Source: Adiantum capillus-veneris (Eukaryota; Streptophyta; Polypodiopsida; Polypodiales; Pteridaceae). From it: 64,000 nucleotides of DNA. The notes beneath the pieces are model-generated. The model was given only the letters and a program-made list of their open reading frames with translations, was not told the DNA's origin and did no database searches. The position numbers were made by a program, and so were the translations under genes. The stretch lies in the NCBI GenBank assembly GCA_014529385.2, contig CM043968.1:26983013-27047012 (forward strand), written 5' to 3'. Below, one piece after another: positions 25,509-37,137 of this stretch (positions are counted from its first letter, which is position 1; every line of letters begins with the position of its first letter).

Positions 25509-25511
<3 letters not shown>

Positions 25512-25574
<63 letters not shown>
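25512..25574. repeat. (GA)n microsatellite
   Basis: An uninterrupted GA tract upstream of the CACTA transposase relic. Confidence 0.95.
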
Positions 25575-25578
<4 letters not shown>

Positions 25579-25646
25579 ACGAGGAATGCCAATAGAAGAT
25601 TATATTTTTTGTCTAGGTTATAAGTTTCTTACCCTCATTATGAGAG

Positions 25647-27650
25647 GTGATGAGGATGTGGGGCCGTCCAACCGGATCACCTATCTCTCAATGTAAGTCC
25701 ATGGCCGCCCTAGCATCATGGCATGAGGAGAATAAATCTTCGGATGGTGTGCTACGGATTCCTGTAGATTGTGCAGCATGGAAACATATAGATGGAACAT
25801 TGTTGGATTTTGCCAGGGAAGCTCGAAATTTGCGCTTAGGCCTGGCAATGGATGGTGCAAATCCATTTGGTCAAAGATCAACATCTTACAGTGTATAGCC
25901 CGTTGTCATCGTCAACTACAACATTCCCCCATGGTTGACTACGAAGAAGGGGCACCTATGGCTAAGCTTGATTGTGCCGGGGCGATATAAAGTGAAGAAT
26001 ATGGATGTGTATCTTCGTCCACTATTGGAAGAGCTACAACAATTGTGGATTGGCATAGAAGTGGCGGATATGAGCCGACACATAGGTCGACGGAATACTT
26101 TGATCAGAGGCATTCTAATGTGGACCATGCATGACTATCCTGGACTAACAGAATGCTCAAGTGATCTATTTACACTCCTCACTCAGACACTGTAAATCTT
26201 GGTTTTTCTCAAGCTGATCTATTATCATGTGTATACATGCAGGGCTTCAAACAAGCGGATACAAAGCATGTGTCACATGTGGACGTAAATTGAATGCACA
26301 TAGGGTGCCCTCATTGAAGAAACAAATCTACGAAGGTCATTAAGCGTATCTTCTAGAGAATCATATGTTATGCGATGGCTTTTTGGGAAGAGAGCCACCG
26401 AGGATGTCTGCACAAGCATGGTTAGAGCAGAAGGAGATGTGTGATGACGGATTGCCCCCAGGGATGAAGAGACTATCTCTATGGTACGAGTTACCATACT
26501 GGCCCCGACTCATGATCAATCACTTGCTCGATCCAATGCACATATTCAAGAACGTGGGTAATCTACTATGGGACCATCTGACCGGCAAGAAAGATACTTT
26601 GGGAGCCAGAGTTGACCTTAGAAATGTGGATCGTATGGAGCAATATTGGCCACAAACAGCGTCCGATGGATCAATAAAACTCCCTAAAGCACCATGGATT
26701 TTCACAGGAGCCCAAGAACGCAAAGTAAAAGAGACCATTCGATCTTTGCAGACCCCCACTGGCGTAATGCACTCGCTCCGAACGTGTTTTACTAAATAAG
26801 GAAAGCTTACTGGTTTGAAGTCACACGACTGGCATAAAATGTGTCAGGTATGTTCATAGTGGAGTATATCATAGTGGGATTGTGTAACAAATTTGTGTGT
26901 GGACTTTAATATCATTGCTGCACGTGTTTTGCAGTTTATTTTATCGGTTGCCATTGAGGGATGTTTGTCTCTTGACGTCCGTAACACAATCTACAAACTT
27001 GCAAAGTTGGTGCAATGGATCTCACAAAAGGAGATCAAGGTAGACTCCATACCATTCGCCAAACTAAACGCTGCGGAGGTTGTGTGCATGTTTGAGAAAC
27101 ATTTTCCTACTACCATGCTAACCATTCAGGTGCATCTTCCTTGTTCACATAGTTGATGAGGCGGAAATAGCTGGCACAATACATTCCAGATGGATGTTCT
27201 TTTTAGAACGTTTCATGAAAACGCTCAAGGGATATGTGCGTCAGAAGGCACGTTCGGAGGGTAGCATGGCAGAAGGATGGCTGGTATCAGAGTCCCTAGT
27301 GTACATTGGAGAGTGGCTAAATGGATTTGATAAAGCCCGAGACACGCTATGGCGAACCATAGATGATGAGCGCATATCTGGAATTGTCATGTGCAATCTT
27401 GGTGTTGAGAAGAAGATGACGGAAGATCTAGAGGCTAAAATCAACCGATTTTGCATGCTTCACAATCCACTCATGCAGAAGTGGATTTCACAATATGAGG
27501 ATGCAAAGCAAGAGCGACAAAGGGTACGAATCAAGTGGAGACGGGGAAGACGACCACCGATGCACTATCCGACGGGTCTGGAGAGCCTACCAACATTCAT
27601 GACACTTTCGTACTACCCGAGCATTGTGAATAAGTAAGTATGTAAATAGT
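25647..27650 (+). pseudogene. CACTA transposase (Tnp2/TnpD type)
   Basis: This is a relic of the transposase that cuts and moves CACTA elements. Family words in order are ARNLRLGLAMDGANPFG; SYSV then a TAG where family members have Trp, then PVVIVNYNIPPWL; VPGRYKVKNMDVYLRPLLEEL; a Cys-rich CVTCGRKLNAH; GLPPGMKRLSLWYELPYWPRL; and NHLLDPMHIFKNVGNLLWD. The first and last of these contain conserved aspartates of the family. Downstream at 26893-27637 is the DUF4218-like part (FFLERFMKTLKGYVRQKARSEGSMAEGWLV). The last 50 bp (DTFVLPEHCE in another frame) are the end of the DUF4216-like part, so its middle is missing. Introns are likely (for example near 26195-26240 and 26825-26935). Nonsense codons and the internal loss make it inactive. 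Confidence 0.9.
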
Positions 27651-27777
27651 TAACTATGACTAGTCTGCTAGCCTTACTAATAATCTAGCTTTTTCTCCCC
27701 TGGTACTTCCCCATATTAAATGATCAGATTAACATGAGAAAATAATTTAGGAGAATTAGATATTAGTTATTATGACA

Positions 27778-27975
27778 TCATGCGGATAGATGGGAAGAAA
27801 GTAACCACTTTACAAAAAATTGCCCAAAGAACGCGATATTTTTCAAAGTGTCAAACTATGCGCTATTGCGTCGTGGGGGTAGATGGGAAAAAAGTAATCG
27901 TTTTATATAAAATTGCCCAAACAACGCGATAGGACTTTCTTTAAGCTTCACAAACCATACCTTATCGTGTCGTGC
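27778..27975. promoter_or_regulatory. Promoter repeat array of X-A, right half
   Basis: Two more units of the roughly 94-bp repeat resume exactly after the LTR2 insertion. Each holds TTGCCCAAA.AACGCGATA followed by GCGCTATTGCGTCGTG or its variant CCTTATCGTGTCGTG. With the 22318-22475 half this makes four units in tandem. Confidence 0.65.
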
Positions 27976-29172
27976 GGGTAAATCATCACAATAGAGTGTT
28001 GCATTGGAAGGAAAGGGACAAACATAATGGGAGGAAGATGAACAATGCGATGGTGGGGGATGGTGGAAGGACGAAACGACGCGAATGGATTGTTTGAGAG
28101 CGGTGAGAAATGAACACGTGAAATTGCCCTTTTATACCTCCTACCGTCTGTACAGTTATCGTTGGAGTTATGCCATGTGGCACGTGTGCATGGGTGACAT
28201 GTGTCACAAACGGTCATTTTTGGACCCTTTATATTAAGCTTGACCCTTGCCGTTTTCTTTCCCTTCCTACACCCTACGACAGTCCTTTATGGCGCGACTA
28301 CACATACTCAAACGACTTTTATAGCCCTTTTTAGTGCTTTATCACTTGTTCTGATTGCACGATGCGAGCATGAGGTGTTGAAGGACTTAGACCTAAGGAC
28401 AACTGTTGTCAAGAAGTGCGCAATGCGACTAGGAAAGCGCTGGGCCTCTGACTGTGAGGATACATAGCAAAATCAAGCAAGGCGTAGATGATTTGAAGCC
28501 AAAAACACACTAAAAAGGAACAAAACTCCAACCATGAAAGCTCCACTTTGAAAAAGAACCAATACTAACTCAAAACTCTTGTGTGTGTGAAGATTAGGTG
28601 TAGCCTTGCTCCCAATTGCACAGATGCAGTGCTCATTCGACCTGTTAAAAACCCTAAAACCACGCTTCGATTCCTCGTTGTGACCATTTCATGCAAGCTT
28701 CAATACTTCATTGGAGAAGCCCAAGTAGTTATTTGAGGAAAGGAAACCCTAATTGGAGGCCTCACAGCCTCAACCATGTAGTGGAAGCAGCACGGGACTG
28801 CACCTGCACCCTGTAAAGGAATGGCTGTATCTCCTTGCTCATATGCCCAAATGAGCTCATTCTTGGCTCTAAAACTTCCTACACAACTTAAGCAACAATG
28901 GAAGCATCGTTGATGTGGCATTTTGAGCTATTTCTAGGCTATTTTGACCATTTTAAGGCCATTTTTAGCCATTTTCAGCCCAAAAATATCACTTTTTGTC
29001 CGTAAAAAGCCCAAATGAGCTGAGAAAAATCCCTAAAATTGTGAAAAAATCCCATTGGGCTCAAATTTAACGTTGAAACTCATTTTCACACTTGGTAAGC
29101 ACTTTGGACACGTCTTTTATGCCAGCATACGAAACCTGCTATTTATGGCCGAGATGGCTCGCATTGAACTTT
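27976..29172. other. Unassigned; X-A continuation and possible gypsy 3' LTR
   Basis: If X-A has the order of X-B, ORF-D should start on the + strand after the array. A + frame at 28201-28467 exists, but I could not align it to ORF-D of X-B. From about 28480 the sequence changes and may belong to the 3' LTR of the next, - strand gypsy element. Around 28920-29000 the words ctattttgaccattttaaggccatttttagccattttcagcc form a loose repeat. Confidence 0.35.
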
Positions 29173-30249
29173 CTAGGCAAAACGAGCGTGCCGCTTCGAA
29201 ACACTTGAAATTTGTACATTCCTAAAGCAAATTAGGCATATATTTATGTGAAAAAGCATTCCATAGTGCCACGTGTAGGGCCTCACCCACCCGACAAGGT
29301 ATGTACACGGCTCCAACTGTGGCATGTGAGCTATGAGTTGTACGATCAGCCTATAAAGCAAAAGGCAATAACCTAGGCCACTCTCCCATTTTACCTTTAC
29401 AGGCCTTAGCCAAAGCTTTAATGATAGGAGGATGCCCATGCTCTGATTTACCATTTCCCTCAGGATTATATGCAGTAGAGTGAGAGCAACTTTAATGCCC
29501 AACCTAGAGAAAAACTCCCTTGCTTTGTGAGCATCCAAATCACCCCTGTCTGCTGTTATTTTCCCAACACAGCCATAATGGCTAATTACATCATCCAAGA
29601 GGAACTTACATATCCCTTCTGTGCTTTTCGTTCTTAGAGCACGACCTTCAACTTGGTTGGTTAAGTCTTCTTGTGCAAGCAGTATGTATCTCATTTGCCA
29701 TAAGCCCAATGGCATTGTAACCAGATTTACTACCCACTTATAGTGCATGGCCAATGGGTAAGTAGGGTGCAACCCATCATGATGATGTACATTTGAATAC
29801 ATTTGACAGGTTTCATAGGATTTCACAAAGTGAGATACATCTTTATACATACCTTTCCACCAATACCTCTCTTTCATTTTAGTAAAGGTGGCCCATATAC
29901 CTCTGTGTCCAGCATAAAGACTCTCATGAAACCTTTTCATAAGCTCATTTTGAGCATCCTTATCATTCACCACTCTCATCGGCGTTCCATTTCTTTGTTT
30001 TGGACGCTTCCATAAGTACCCATCTTTCAAAAAGTATCCATAGGCCTTTCTCCGTATTCTTTTGAACTCTTGATCAGTCCACCCTTCTTGCCTTGTCAAA
30101 GTGCTCAGATAGCATCCAATGAGCAACCAATCACCTTGATATAGGTCCTCTGTAAATGACTCAAGTGCATTTGACAGGCAAACATGATCACCCTTGGCAT
30201 GAGAGATACTATAGAACTGTATGCCTACATCATCGCCCTCGACAACCAT
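29173..30249 (-). pseudogene. Integrase of gypsy element 3
   Basis: This frame of 358 codons is the integrase of the third gypsy element, which joins element DNA to the host chromosome. On the - strand, QEGWTDQEFKRIRRKAYGYFLKDGYLWKRPKQRNGTPMRVV (given in two parts: first 20 residues and on) leads to the zinc-binding segment HESLYAGHRGIWATFTKM and CQMYSNVHHH. The catalytic core has LVTMPLGLWQMRYILLAQED and LTNQVEGRALR, with ITADRGDLDAHKAREFFSRLG carrying the second acidic region. The C-terminal part is eroded by frameshift. It follows the reverse transcriptase and RNase H frames directly. Confidence 0.75.
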
Positions 30250-30273
30250 GTCTTCTTCATTTTCATACCTTGC

Positions 30274-32103
30274 TCATGAAAGCATTTTCGCAACTGGATT
30301 ACCTTTCCCTGCGATATGCTTAAATTCTGGATTCAAGGACTTTATGTAGACAATCGATCTCAACATAGCAATGTCGGGAGTTGAGCAACTTGTGATCATT
30401 CCAAGAAGGGGTAGACAATTAGTCTCCACTATTACATTTTCTCCTATCAAATACTCTTTGTCACATTTCAAAGCTGTGACTACTCCCCATAACTCTCTTT
30501 TTACCTGTGGATAGTTGCGTTGACAAGCACTTAGGACTTTTGCTCCAAACCTCACCACACATCACTTGCCATCATCATCATGTTGCCCAATCGCCCATCC
30601 AATTCTTGTGGGGCTAGTATCCATTGTCACAATTACATATCTTCCACATTCATAGTTTGCTTTCCTCAAAGTTGTAGACATAAGCAACAACTTCTTTAGT
30701 TTTCTCATGGCATGGATATGCATTTCTTCCCATTGAAACTTTTTGTTCTTTCTCAAAAGCTGATACAAAGGCTCTGCTACATGTGCATAATGCGGAATCC
30801 AGATAACATAAAACACGCATGCACCCAAGAACCTTCGAATCTCAATGACATTTATACATTTCTCTTTCATTCTCTGGATTACATTAATCTTTGTGGGGCA
30901 AGGCCTTCTACCATATGGCCCACACATATGTCCCACAATAAGAACTTCATTCACACCAAACACTGACTTTTGGCCAGACAAGGTAAGGTTCACCTCTTCC
31001 AACCTTGACAAGATATTATCACAATCACTGATATGGTTTGCCACATACTTGCAACACCCCCTCAAGTCCAGAGTCACATCTATATCACTTTTATCACATC
31101 TTTTGATTGGCACATCATCAAGGAAAAGCATTGTAGTTTGCGGTATAAAGTCATGTGGGACTTTGTTCATACCATTCATCATATATGCAACTGAATTAGT
31201 TGCCCCCTGAGGTAAGGTGCACATCCTTACTAAACCTAAGGGTGTCCTCATGGTAGTCAGGTCCCAGCTTTCCATTGCTAGTTGGAACTGATCATACCTT
31301 GAGTACAAATCTCCCATAGAATATATTGCCCTTCTTGCAAATGCCTTTGCAAACTCATCAACAATTGGCCCTATACCCATATTTCTGACTGTCACCTTAT
31401 TTACAGGTTGCATATCTTGAATAAAGTGTAAAGAATCATTTTTCTTTGGAACTGTGAACCACCTGTTTGAATATGGAGCACAAGAAGGCTCCAAAATACC
31501 CATATTGATCTTTTCATTAAGCAACTCAATGAGTTTTGGCAAATGAGCCTTTGGAACTGGAATGGGCCTCAAGTTCCAAGGTACATGAGGGATAGTGAAG
31601 ATCACCATAGGAGCAACAATGGATGGATCAACACACCCTATCTCGTAAGGCTCAAATGCAAAAGCTTTTCCGTGTTCGGCAAGCATATCTTCAAAGCATA
31701 CATTTTCAGCTTTTGTCAAACTGTCCTCGCAACCAACCTTTAACTCTTTCAAAGAATCCTTTGTGAACTTGTGCCCAATCTTGCTTGGGTCACGAAGGCT
31801 AGGTTGCAAAGCAGCTTGTTCCATCTTATTTGTGTAGTCTTTTGGTAGAGGTAATGCCACTAGTTTCACTTTCTTTGCCACGGACTTATACTTAGTCTCC
31901 ACTCGTACATCAACACCTTGAGCATTGTTGGAATCCTCAATGAACTTGTACATTTCTATTGAGCATACTTTTACGACCTCACTTCCCATACGCAAATTAC
32001 AATCCACTAAAGACTCAAAATCTTGCATAGTATCCACAAACAAACACCCATCAAACACACTTGCAATGCATTCATCATCTTCTAGCAAACCATTCATCTT
32101 CAA
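30274..32103 (-). pseudogene. Reverse transcriptase and RNase H of gypsy element 3
   Basis: The 513-codon frame 32103-30562 holds a gypsy reverse transcriptase: IFTIPHVPWNLRPIPVPKAH, WFTVPKKNDSLHFIQDMQPV, IYSMGDLYSRYDQFQLAMES, LPQGATNSVAYM and the catalytic box MLFLDDVPIK, followed by CGPYGRRPCPTKINVIQ and IRRFLGACVFYVIWIP. RNase H starts at ATMDTSP-like VTMDTSPTRIGWAIGQ and continues in the next frame (30558-30274: YPQVKRELWGVVTALK, VIVETNCLPLLGMI, GKGNPVAKMLS). I know this combination (FLDD, short gag with a CIWC knuckle) mainly from gypsy elements described as fungal-like and seen in non-flowering plants; that link is from memory and unverified. The RT frame is intact; one stop separates it from RNase H. 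Confidence 0.8.
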
Positions 32104-34332
32104 ACCTCTTTGTACAATATTTACATTTTGTCGTTCACCCCACTTTAAGTCCTCACACTTTGTAAAAGCAATAGCTCCATAGTCTGTTAATCCTACAAAA
32201 CCTATAGAAAATGTTTCCTTTGCATATACATCATGCGAGAACTTTTCTCTTCTTGTACCATTGCAATCCCGCTCTACAATGGTACATGGCCAAAACCCCT
32301 CATATCCCTGTAGTCCTTGAATTCTTTGTTTGTCTTTGGCAAGGGTTGCTCTCTAAGACTTTCACGATTTCTTTCATGGTCCACACAAACAGTAAGGAAC
32401 TATACTGCACGCTCCCATCCCTGCTCCTTATTCTTGCATAAGCTGACCCATCATCCATCACCTTGGTTTCCATGGGAGTAGCAGTGATGTATGGCTGCCC
32501 AAGGATAAGAGGGTATGTAGACATCTCCTGCACAAAGAAATTCTGGTCATTTTCACATCCCCTATAGTCACCTTAACATTTGGACAAGCTCCGTATAGCT
32601 CCCCTGATGAGTTGTTTGCTGCACGAATCATCCATCCATAATTTATATCAATTGGCCATTTTCATTTTTGATAAAGACCCTTTGACATGAGGTTAATTTC
32701 CGACCCATGATCTATCAACACAATGTATGGCTCTTCTAAGTCTTCCACTTTTACTAGCGTCTCAATAGTTGCTCTTGCCCAATGACTCTTCTAGTAGTAG
32801 CTCTTGTGAGTGGTCTCCACTTCATCTTCATCATCCAAGAAGCGAATGTGTTTTACTCCTTCCATAGACTTGTAGCATCCAACAACAGTTTCTTTACCTT
32901 GCGCGCCATAGACCTGTACACCCTGTGCATTTAAGTCTCTTCTTCACCTTGTACATGGATAGATTCAGTAAGAGACTGCCGCTTCCTCTTTATGATATCA
33001 ATTATTTCTTCGTGGAATTCCTGCTTTGCTATACCAAGGACCTCACCCAAGGTACATTCCACCTTACTGTTTAGAATCCTCTCTTCCAAAACCTTTTTGA
33101 GATTTGCTGCTGCCTCTATATCGGATTGGAGTTTGTAGGCCGGACCCTTTGCTTTGGATTTTGTTGCATCCTTCTTCTTTTCTTTAGAGGCTTCTTGCAT
33201 AGGCACTTCGGGGACAGGCATCTGTTGCGGGAAGGTGATCTAGGAGACACTGTGTCATTTCTACCTCCACTCCTCGTAGCCCGCTTTGAAGGTCCTTCAT
33301 CTCCATTCTTGCACCTACGTTTCTCTTCAACAATGGCCTCATTTGCTTGACATTTGGCAATGTATGCATGCAATGACAAAGAGTCCACAGGGTCATTCCA
33401 ACCTGTTTCAAGCCGAACAATCTCCAGCTTCATGTAAAACCTCTGTAGTCATTTTACCCTTCATAGCAGACTCTATAGCGCATGGCCATAACTCTCCCAT
33501 ACATTAGATTCCTCTTCTCCAACTTTGACTGATGCTTTTTTCTTAATAGGATCCACCTTCAACTCATAGGCGGTTGCCTCAACCATTGAGATGGCATGGC
33601 TAGTAGCCATGTCCTCAACTAGCTTCTTCATTCCACCCTTTCCAAAGTTTGTCCCCAAGAGCTTACCTGTTTCACTTAAGTGAATCTTACCATCTTTAAA
33701 GAAAACAAGATCCTTTGTCAAAGCGTCTTTAAAACTTTCACAATCCCTCCTTCCATGGTCAGTACTATTGCACCATATGCATCTATTTACAAAGCCTTCT
33801 CTGTTTTGAGGTCTTTGCCCCGTAGATTGTCCTGATGGTTGCCCCTTTTCTTCTAGCCTTGTAAGCTTTAACTTGAGCTCCTGCATTCCCTTGACAATAT
33901 CATCTAGAATGGACTTTTCACTCTTTGGAACCACAATAACAGGCTTTATAGGACTCTCGGAAATACTTGGGACTTGGGTAGGGTTGACTATCATCTTGTC
34001 CCTTCATCGTTGTCGCTTAGTTAGCAGTGAAATGCGTCTTCAACATCATTCCAATTAGCCTTTAAGCCTTGTTCCGCATCCTTATCCTCAATTAGTAGCT
34101 CTAACTTCTCTTGAATCTCTTTACCTGCAGCTTGCAAAAAGAGCTATGTCTTCTCGGAGTTTAGGGTAGTCTTTTTAGTCCTTGAAAGTTGATCATAACG
34201 GCGTTCAAATTCCCTTAGCAGTTCGGTAGGTGAGAGCCCCTCTTTGTTAAGTATGGAGCCTGATTTACCCCTTGTAATTTTTTGTGGTAAAAACACACAT
34301 TTGTAAGGCCCCCATTATGAGGAGAAGCCATC
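32104..34332 (-). pseudogene. Gag and protease of gypsy element 3
   Basis: On the - strand, MASPHNGGLTNVCFYHKKLQ starts at 34332 and frames shift until 33994, where a 173-codon frame begins (MIVNPTQVPSISESPIKPVI). It holds a coiled-coil-like stretch (DDIVKGMQELKLKLTRLEEK) and a canonical zinc knuckle CIWCNSTDHGRRDC (CX2CX4HX4C), then FVFFKDGKIHL-like LVFFKDGKIHLSETG and TNFGKGGMKKLVEDM. Basic linker frames cover 33433-32931. A protease core IVLIDHGSEINLMSKG lies at about 32680-32720 (the active-site triad is usually D-S/T-G; here D-H-G), and LILGQPYITATPMET follows at about 32500. Stops and shifts interrupt it. Confidence 0.7.
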
Positions 34333-34335
34333 GTG

Positions 34336-34897
34336 CGTGAAGGAAAATCACTCGCCGGACAGAAAGTGGTTGGAAAACGATCGATCGGCTGGCGGTTGGC
34401 CGGTGGTCCGAAGTCAATGGCGTGTGGCCGGTGGCCGAATTCAATGGCCAGTGGCTGAATTCAAAAGCGGACTTGTCTTCTCAAGGGCAGCCACACATGG
34501 GTGGATTGGAGGGTCCGATTTGGACTTATCTACACAAGGGCGGCTACACATGGCTGCCTCTCATGAGAGAGGGTAGCCCTTTTGGCCTATAAAAGGAGGC
34601 CATTTCTACACACATTTCATAGTCTGAAGTTGATGCAATAGGGTGGGTGTGAGCTGGTGAGAGTGAAGCAAGGCGGAAGCTCTATTAAGGGTATAATCCC
34701 TTTGTAAACTACTTCTTGTTTTGAAGTACTAAAGCCATTGAGTGGCCGCTTTCCCGTGGACGTAGCCCACATTGGGTGAACCACGTATATCGTGTGTACT
34801 CTCTCTCTCTCTCTCTACTCTATAATCTCTTGTGTGTGATATCTCTCTCCATTAAGTAATCTACTCAAATATCTATTTAGCTACGTCATATTTCCAA
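34336..34897 (+). mobile_element. 5' LTR of copia-1
   Basis: The right edge at about 34897 is set by the primer site. The last 160 bp match the copia-1 3' LTR (about 48366-48525) and a fragment at 54916-54975. The left edge is not certain. It contains TATAAAAG at 34588-34595 and a short CT run at 34799-34819. Confidence 0.65.
34588..34595 (+). promoter_or_regulatory. TATA box in copia-1 LTR
   Basis: TATAAAAG lies about 310 bp upstream of the primer site, the normal place for the LTR promoter. Confidence 0.6.
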
Positions 34898-34898
34898 C

Positions 34899-34910
34899 TG
34901 GTATCAGAGC
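34899..34910 (+). other. Primer binding site of copia-1 (tRNA-Met)
   Basis: TGGTATCAGAGC is a perfect match to the common initiator tRNA-Met primer site. Confidence 0.9.
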
Positions 34911-34969
34911 AAGTTTTGCTTGTAGCTAAAGTATCTCAAGGAAAGGATTCCTTTAATTGAGTGGGAGTT

Positions 34970-36737
34970 ATGGCGGAGGAAGGGAAGCTCAAGATTGACA
35001 AGTTCAACGGAGAAAACTACCAACATTGGAAGATGCAGATTGAAGACTATCTCTACCAGAAGAACCTCTATTTGCCATTAGGCGGTCTTGCGAAGAAGCA
35101 CGCAACAATGGCAGATGAAGCATGGATTGTCCTTGATCGAAAGGCACTGGGAACAATCCGATTAAGCTTGTCATCAACGGTGGCCTTCAATGTTTCGGAG
35201 ATGAAGACCACGGAGGACTTGATGAAGTCACTTGACGACTTCTACGAGAAACCATCGGCATCCTATAAGGTATTTCTCATGAAGCGCTTGTTCAATCTAA
35301 AGATGACAAGGAATGGTTCAGTTGGAGAACACCTAAATGAATTTAACACAAATATAAGTCAACTTCGATCGGTGAAAATCAATTTCGATGATGAAGTGCG
35401 AGCTCTCCTTATACTATCATCTCTACCGGATAGTTGGGACAGCCTATTGATGGTTGTAAGTAATTCTATTTCTGGCACAAATACTCTTAAGCTTGATGAT
35501 GTTGTGGGTGTTCTCCTAAGCGAGGAAATACGAAGGAGAAGCACAACAGAATCATCAAGTGCTGCACTGTTAGTGGAAACAAGAGGAAGGCCTAAGGAGG
35601 TTCAAAAACCAAAAGGGTTGTGATTGCTCAAGAGGAAGCAAGTCACGCACAAAGTCAATTCTTGAATGTTGGAACTGCGGCAAGAAGGGCCACATCAAGA
35701 AGGATTGTTGGTCTAAGAAGAAGAAGAAGGAGATTGAGTGTCAACACAACAAGCCAACATCGAAGGCCAATGTGGCAGGTAAAGTAGAGCAAGATGCTCT
35801 AATTCTCTCATTAGACAATGTGTCTAATTCCTGGATAGTAGATTCCGGGGCTTCATTCCATGCGACACCACATAAGCAACATTTCCAAGATTACACCAAA
35901 GGAAATTTTGGGTATGTATACTTGGGAGATGATAAAGCTTGTGAGATTGTCGGCAAAGGTACAATTTCTGCAAAACTGCTAACGGAAATGAATGGAAGCT
36001 TAAAGATGTTAGGCATGTTCCTTCTCTTTGGAAAAATTTGATCTCTTTAGGACAATTGGACAATGAAGGTCACAACATTGCATTCGGAAACAAACGGTGG
36101 AAGATCTCAAAGGAATCTTTGGTGGTTGCCAAGGGAGAAAAGATTGGTACACTTTACTTGTGTACTATCAGCACGCAACCTTCAGCTTGTGCAGCAACTA
36201 CAGAAGTTGACAGTGCGGTGTGGCACTACCGGCTTGGGCATATGAGTGCCAAAGGAATGCAAATCCTTCAAACCAAGAAACTTCTACTAGGTTTGAAAGA
36301 AGTGGACTTAGAGTTCTATGAAGATTGTGTTTATGGTAAAACTAAGAGGGTAAAATTTCAAAAATCAAGAAATGAAAGAAAAAATAAAAAACTTGAGTTG
36401 GTTCATTCTGATGTTTGGGGTCCTGCAAGTACACCATCACTTGGTGGCTCATTGTACTATGTAACATTCATAGACGATGCGACTAGAAAAACATGGGTTT
36501 ATGTTATGAAGAATAAGTCCGATGTACTTTTCATATTTCAAAGGTGGAAAGCCTTTGTGGAGAATGAAACAGGTACCAAGGTTAAATGCCTCAGATCCAA
36601 CAATGAAGGCGAATATTGCAGCCAAGCTTTTGAAAGCTTTTGTGCTAGCAATGGCATTCGAAGGCAAAGGACAATCCCAAGGACTCCTCAACAAAATGGG
36701 ATTTTGGAAAGGATGAACAAGACAATCATGGAGCGAG
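34970..36737 (+). pseudogene. Copia-1 gag, protease and integrase N-terminal half
   Basis: The ATG at 34970 starts a Gag of the UBN2 type (LKIDKFNGENYQHWKMQIED, VFLMKRLFNLKM, LLILSSLPDSWDSLL). After a frameshift near 35620 a zinc knuckle CWNCGKKGHIKKDC appears at 35670, then the protease active site WIVDSGASFHAT at 35840. The next frame (36038-36760) carries the GAG-pre-integrase segment (WHYRLGHMSAKGMQIL) and the integrase core: HSDVWGPASTPSLGGSLYYV, FIDDATRKTWVY, LRSNNEGEYCSQAF (family motif usually D-N-G-E) and PQQNGILERMNKTIMERA. The reading is cut exactly after MERA at 36738 by element X-B and resumes at 46521 with RSMRLHASLPLELW. Few disabling changes are present, so the copy is fairly young. 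Confidence 0.9.
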
Positions 36738-36770
36738 CCATTAGGAACAATTTGGACTAAAAAATGGGCC
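36738..36770 (+). repeat. Left terminal inverted repeat of X-B
   Basis: CCATTAG is shared exactly with the right end, then TTTGGACT and A-rich sequence follow in both; roughly three quarters of 33 positions agree. Confidence 0.75.
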
Positions 36771-37137
36771 TTGTAAGAAATGCCAGGTCAGCTTAGAGAG
36801 AGATAATAAAAAGTCCCTAATTTCATTTTTGATATTCACTTAAAAAAAAAATCGGATATCAGATTTGGGGGGTACGTTTATTAAAACTCTCAAAAAGTGT
36901 TCAGACAATGATAACATACGACGGCTCCAAATTGAACGCCGATTATCTTAATCTTTTGGATTTTTCAAAACTAAGATTTGGCGCTCAACGAGGTGCATTG
37001 AATGTTATTTTTCTCCTCACTTTTGCGTCTCTCTTGCTTTTCGCTTGCGCGCAGTCTCTTCCCTTAAGCTCTCTTCCATTTGCTCCACTCTTGCGCTCTC
37101 CTCTGTTTTGAGCTTTCTCATTCACCAACTCGTCTCA

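Larger units (their letters stand above)
23538..27690 (+). mobile_element. CACTA element CACTA-1, right end lost
   Basis: The left end CACTACAAGAGGT (23538-23550) is the classical CACTA terminus and is the exact inverse of the right end of CACTA-2 (54903-54915). It interrupts LTR2 at a point where LTR1 reads on as ggtacactatgaggg. Inside follow subterminal GCGTCGCTATA repeats, a microsatellite cluster, tRNA-like repeats and a transposase relic. The right end was deleted together with part of the LTR. Confidence 0.8.
22476..27777 (-). mobile_element. Solo LTR (LTR2) inserted in X-A, itself holding CACTA-1
   Basis: Left part 22476-23537 begins TGTAACATTTAATGGCCTA and matches LTR1 from 15653 to about 16625. 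Right part about 27690-27777 ends TTATGACA and matches the end of LTR1. The flanks TCGTG (22471-22475) and TCATG (27778-27782) look like a 5-bp target duplication with one change. About 450 bp of the LTR and the right end of the nested CACTA are missing at the inner junction near 27655-27690. No internal gypsy region is present, so this is a solo LTR. Confidence 0.7.
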
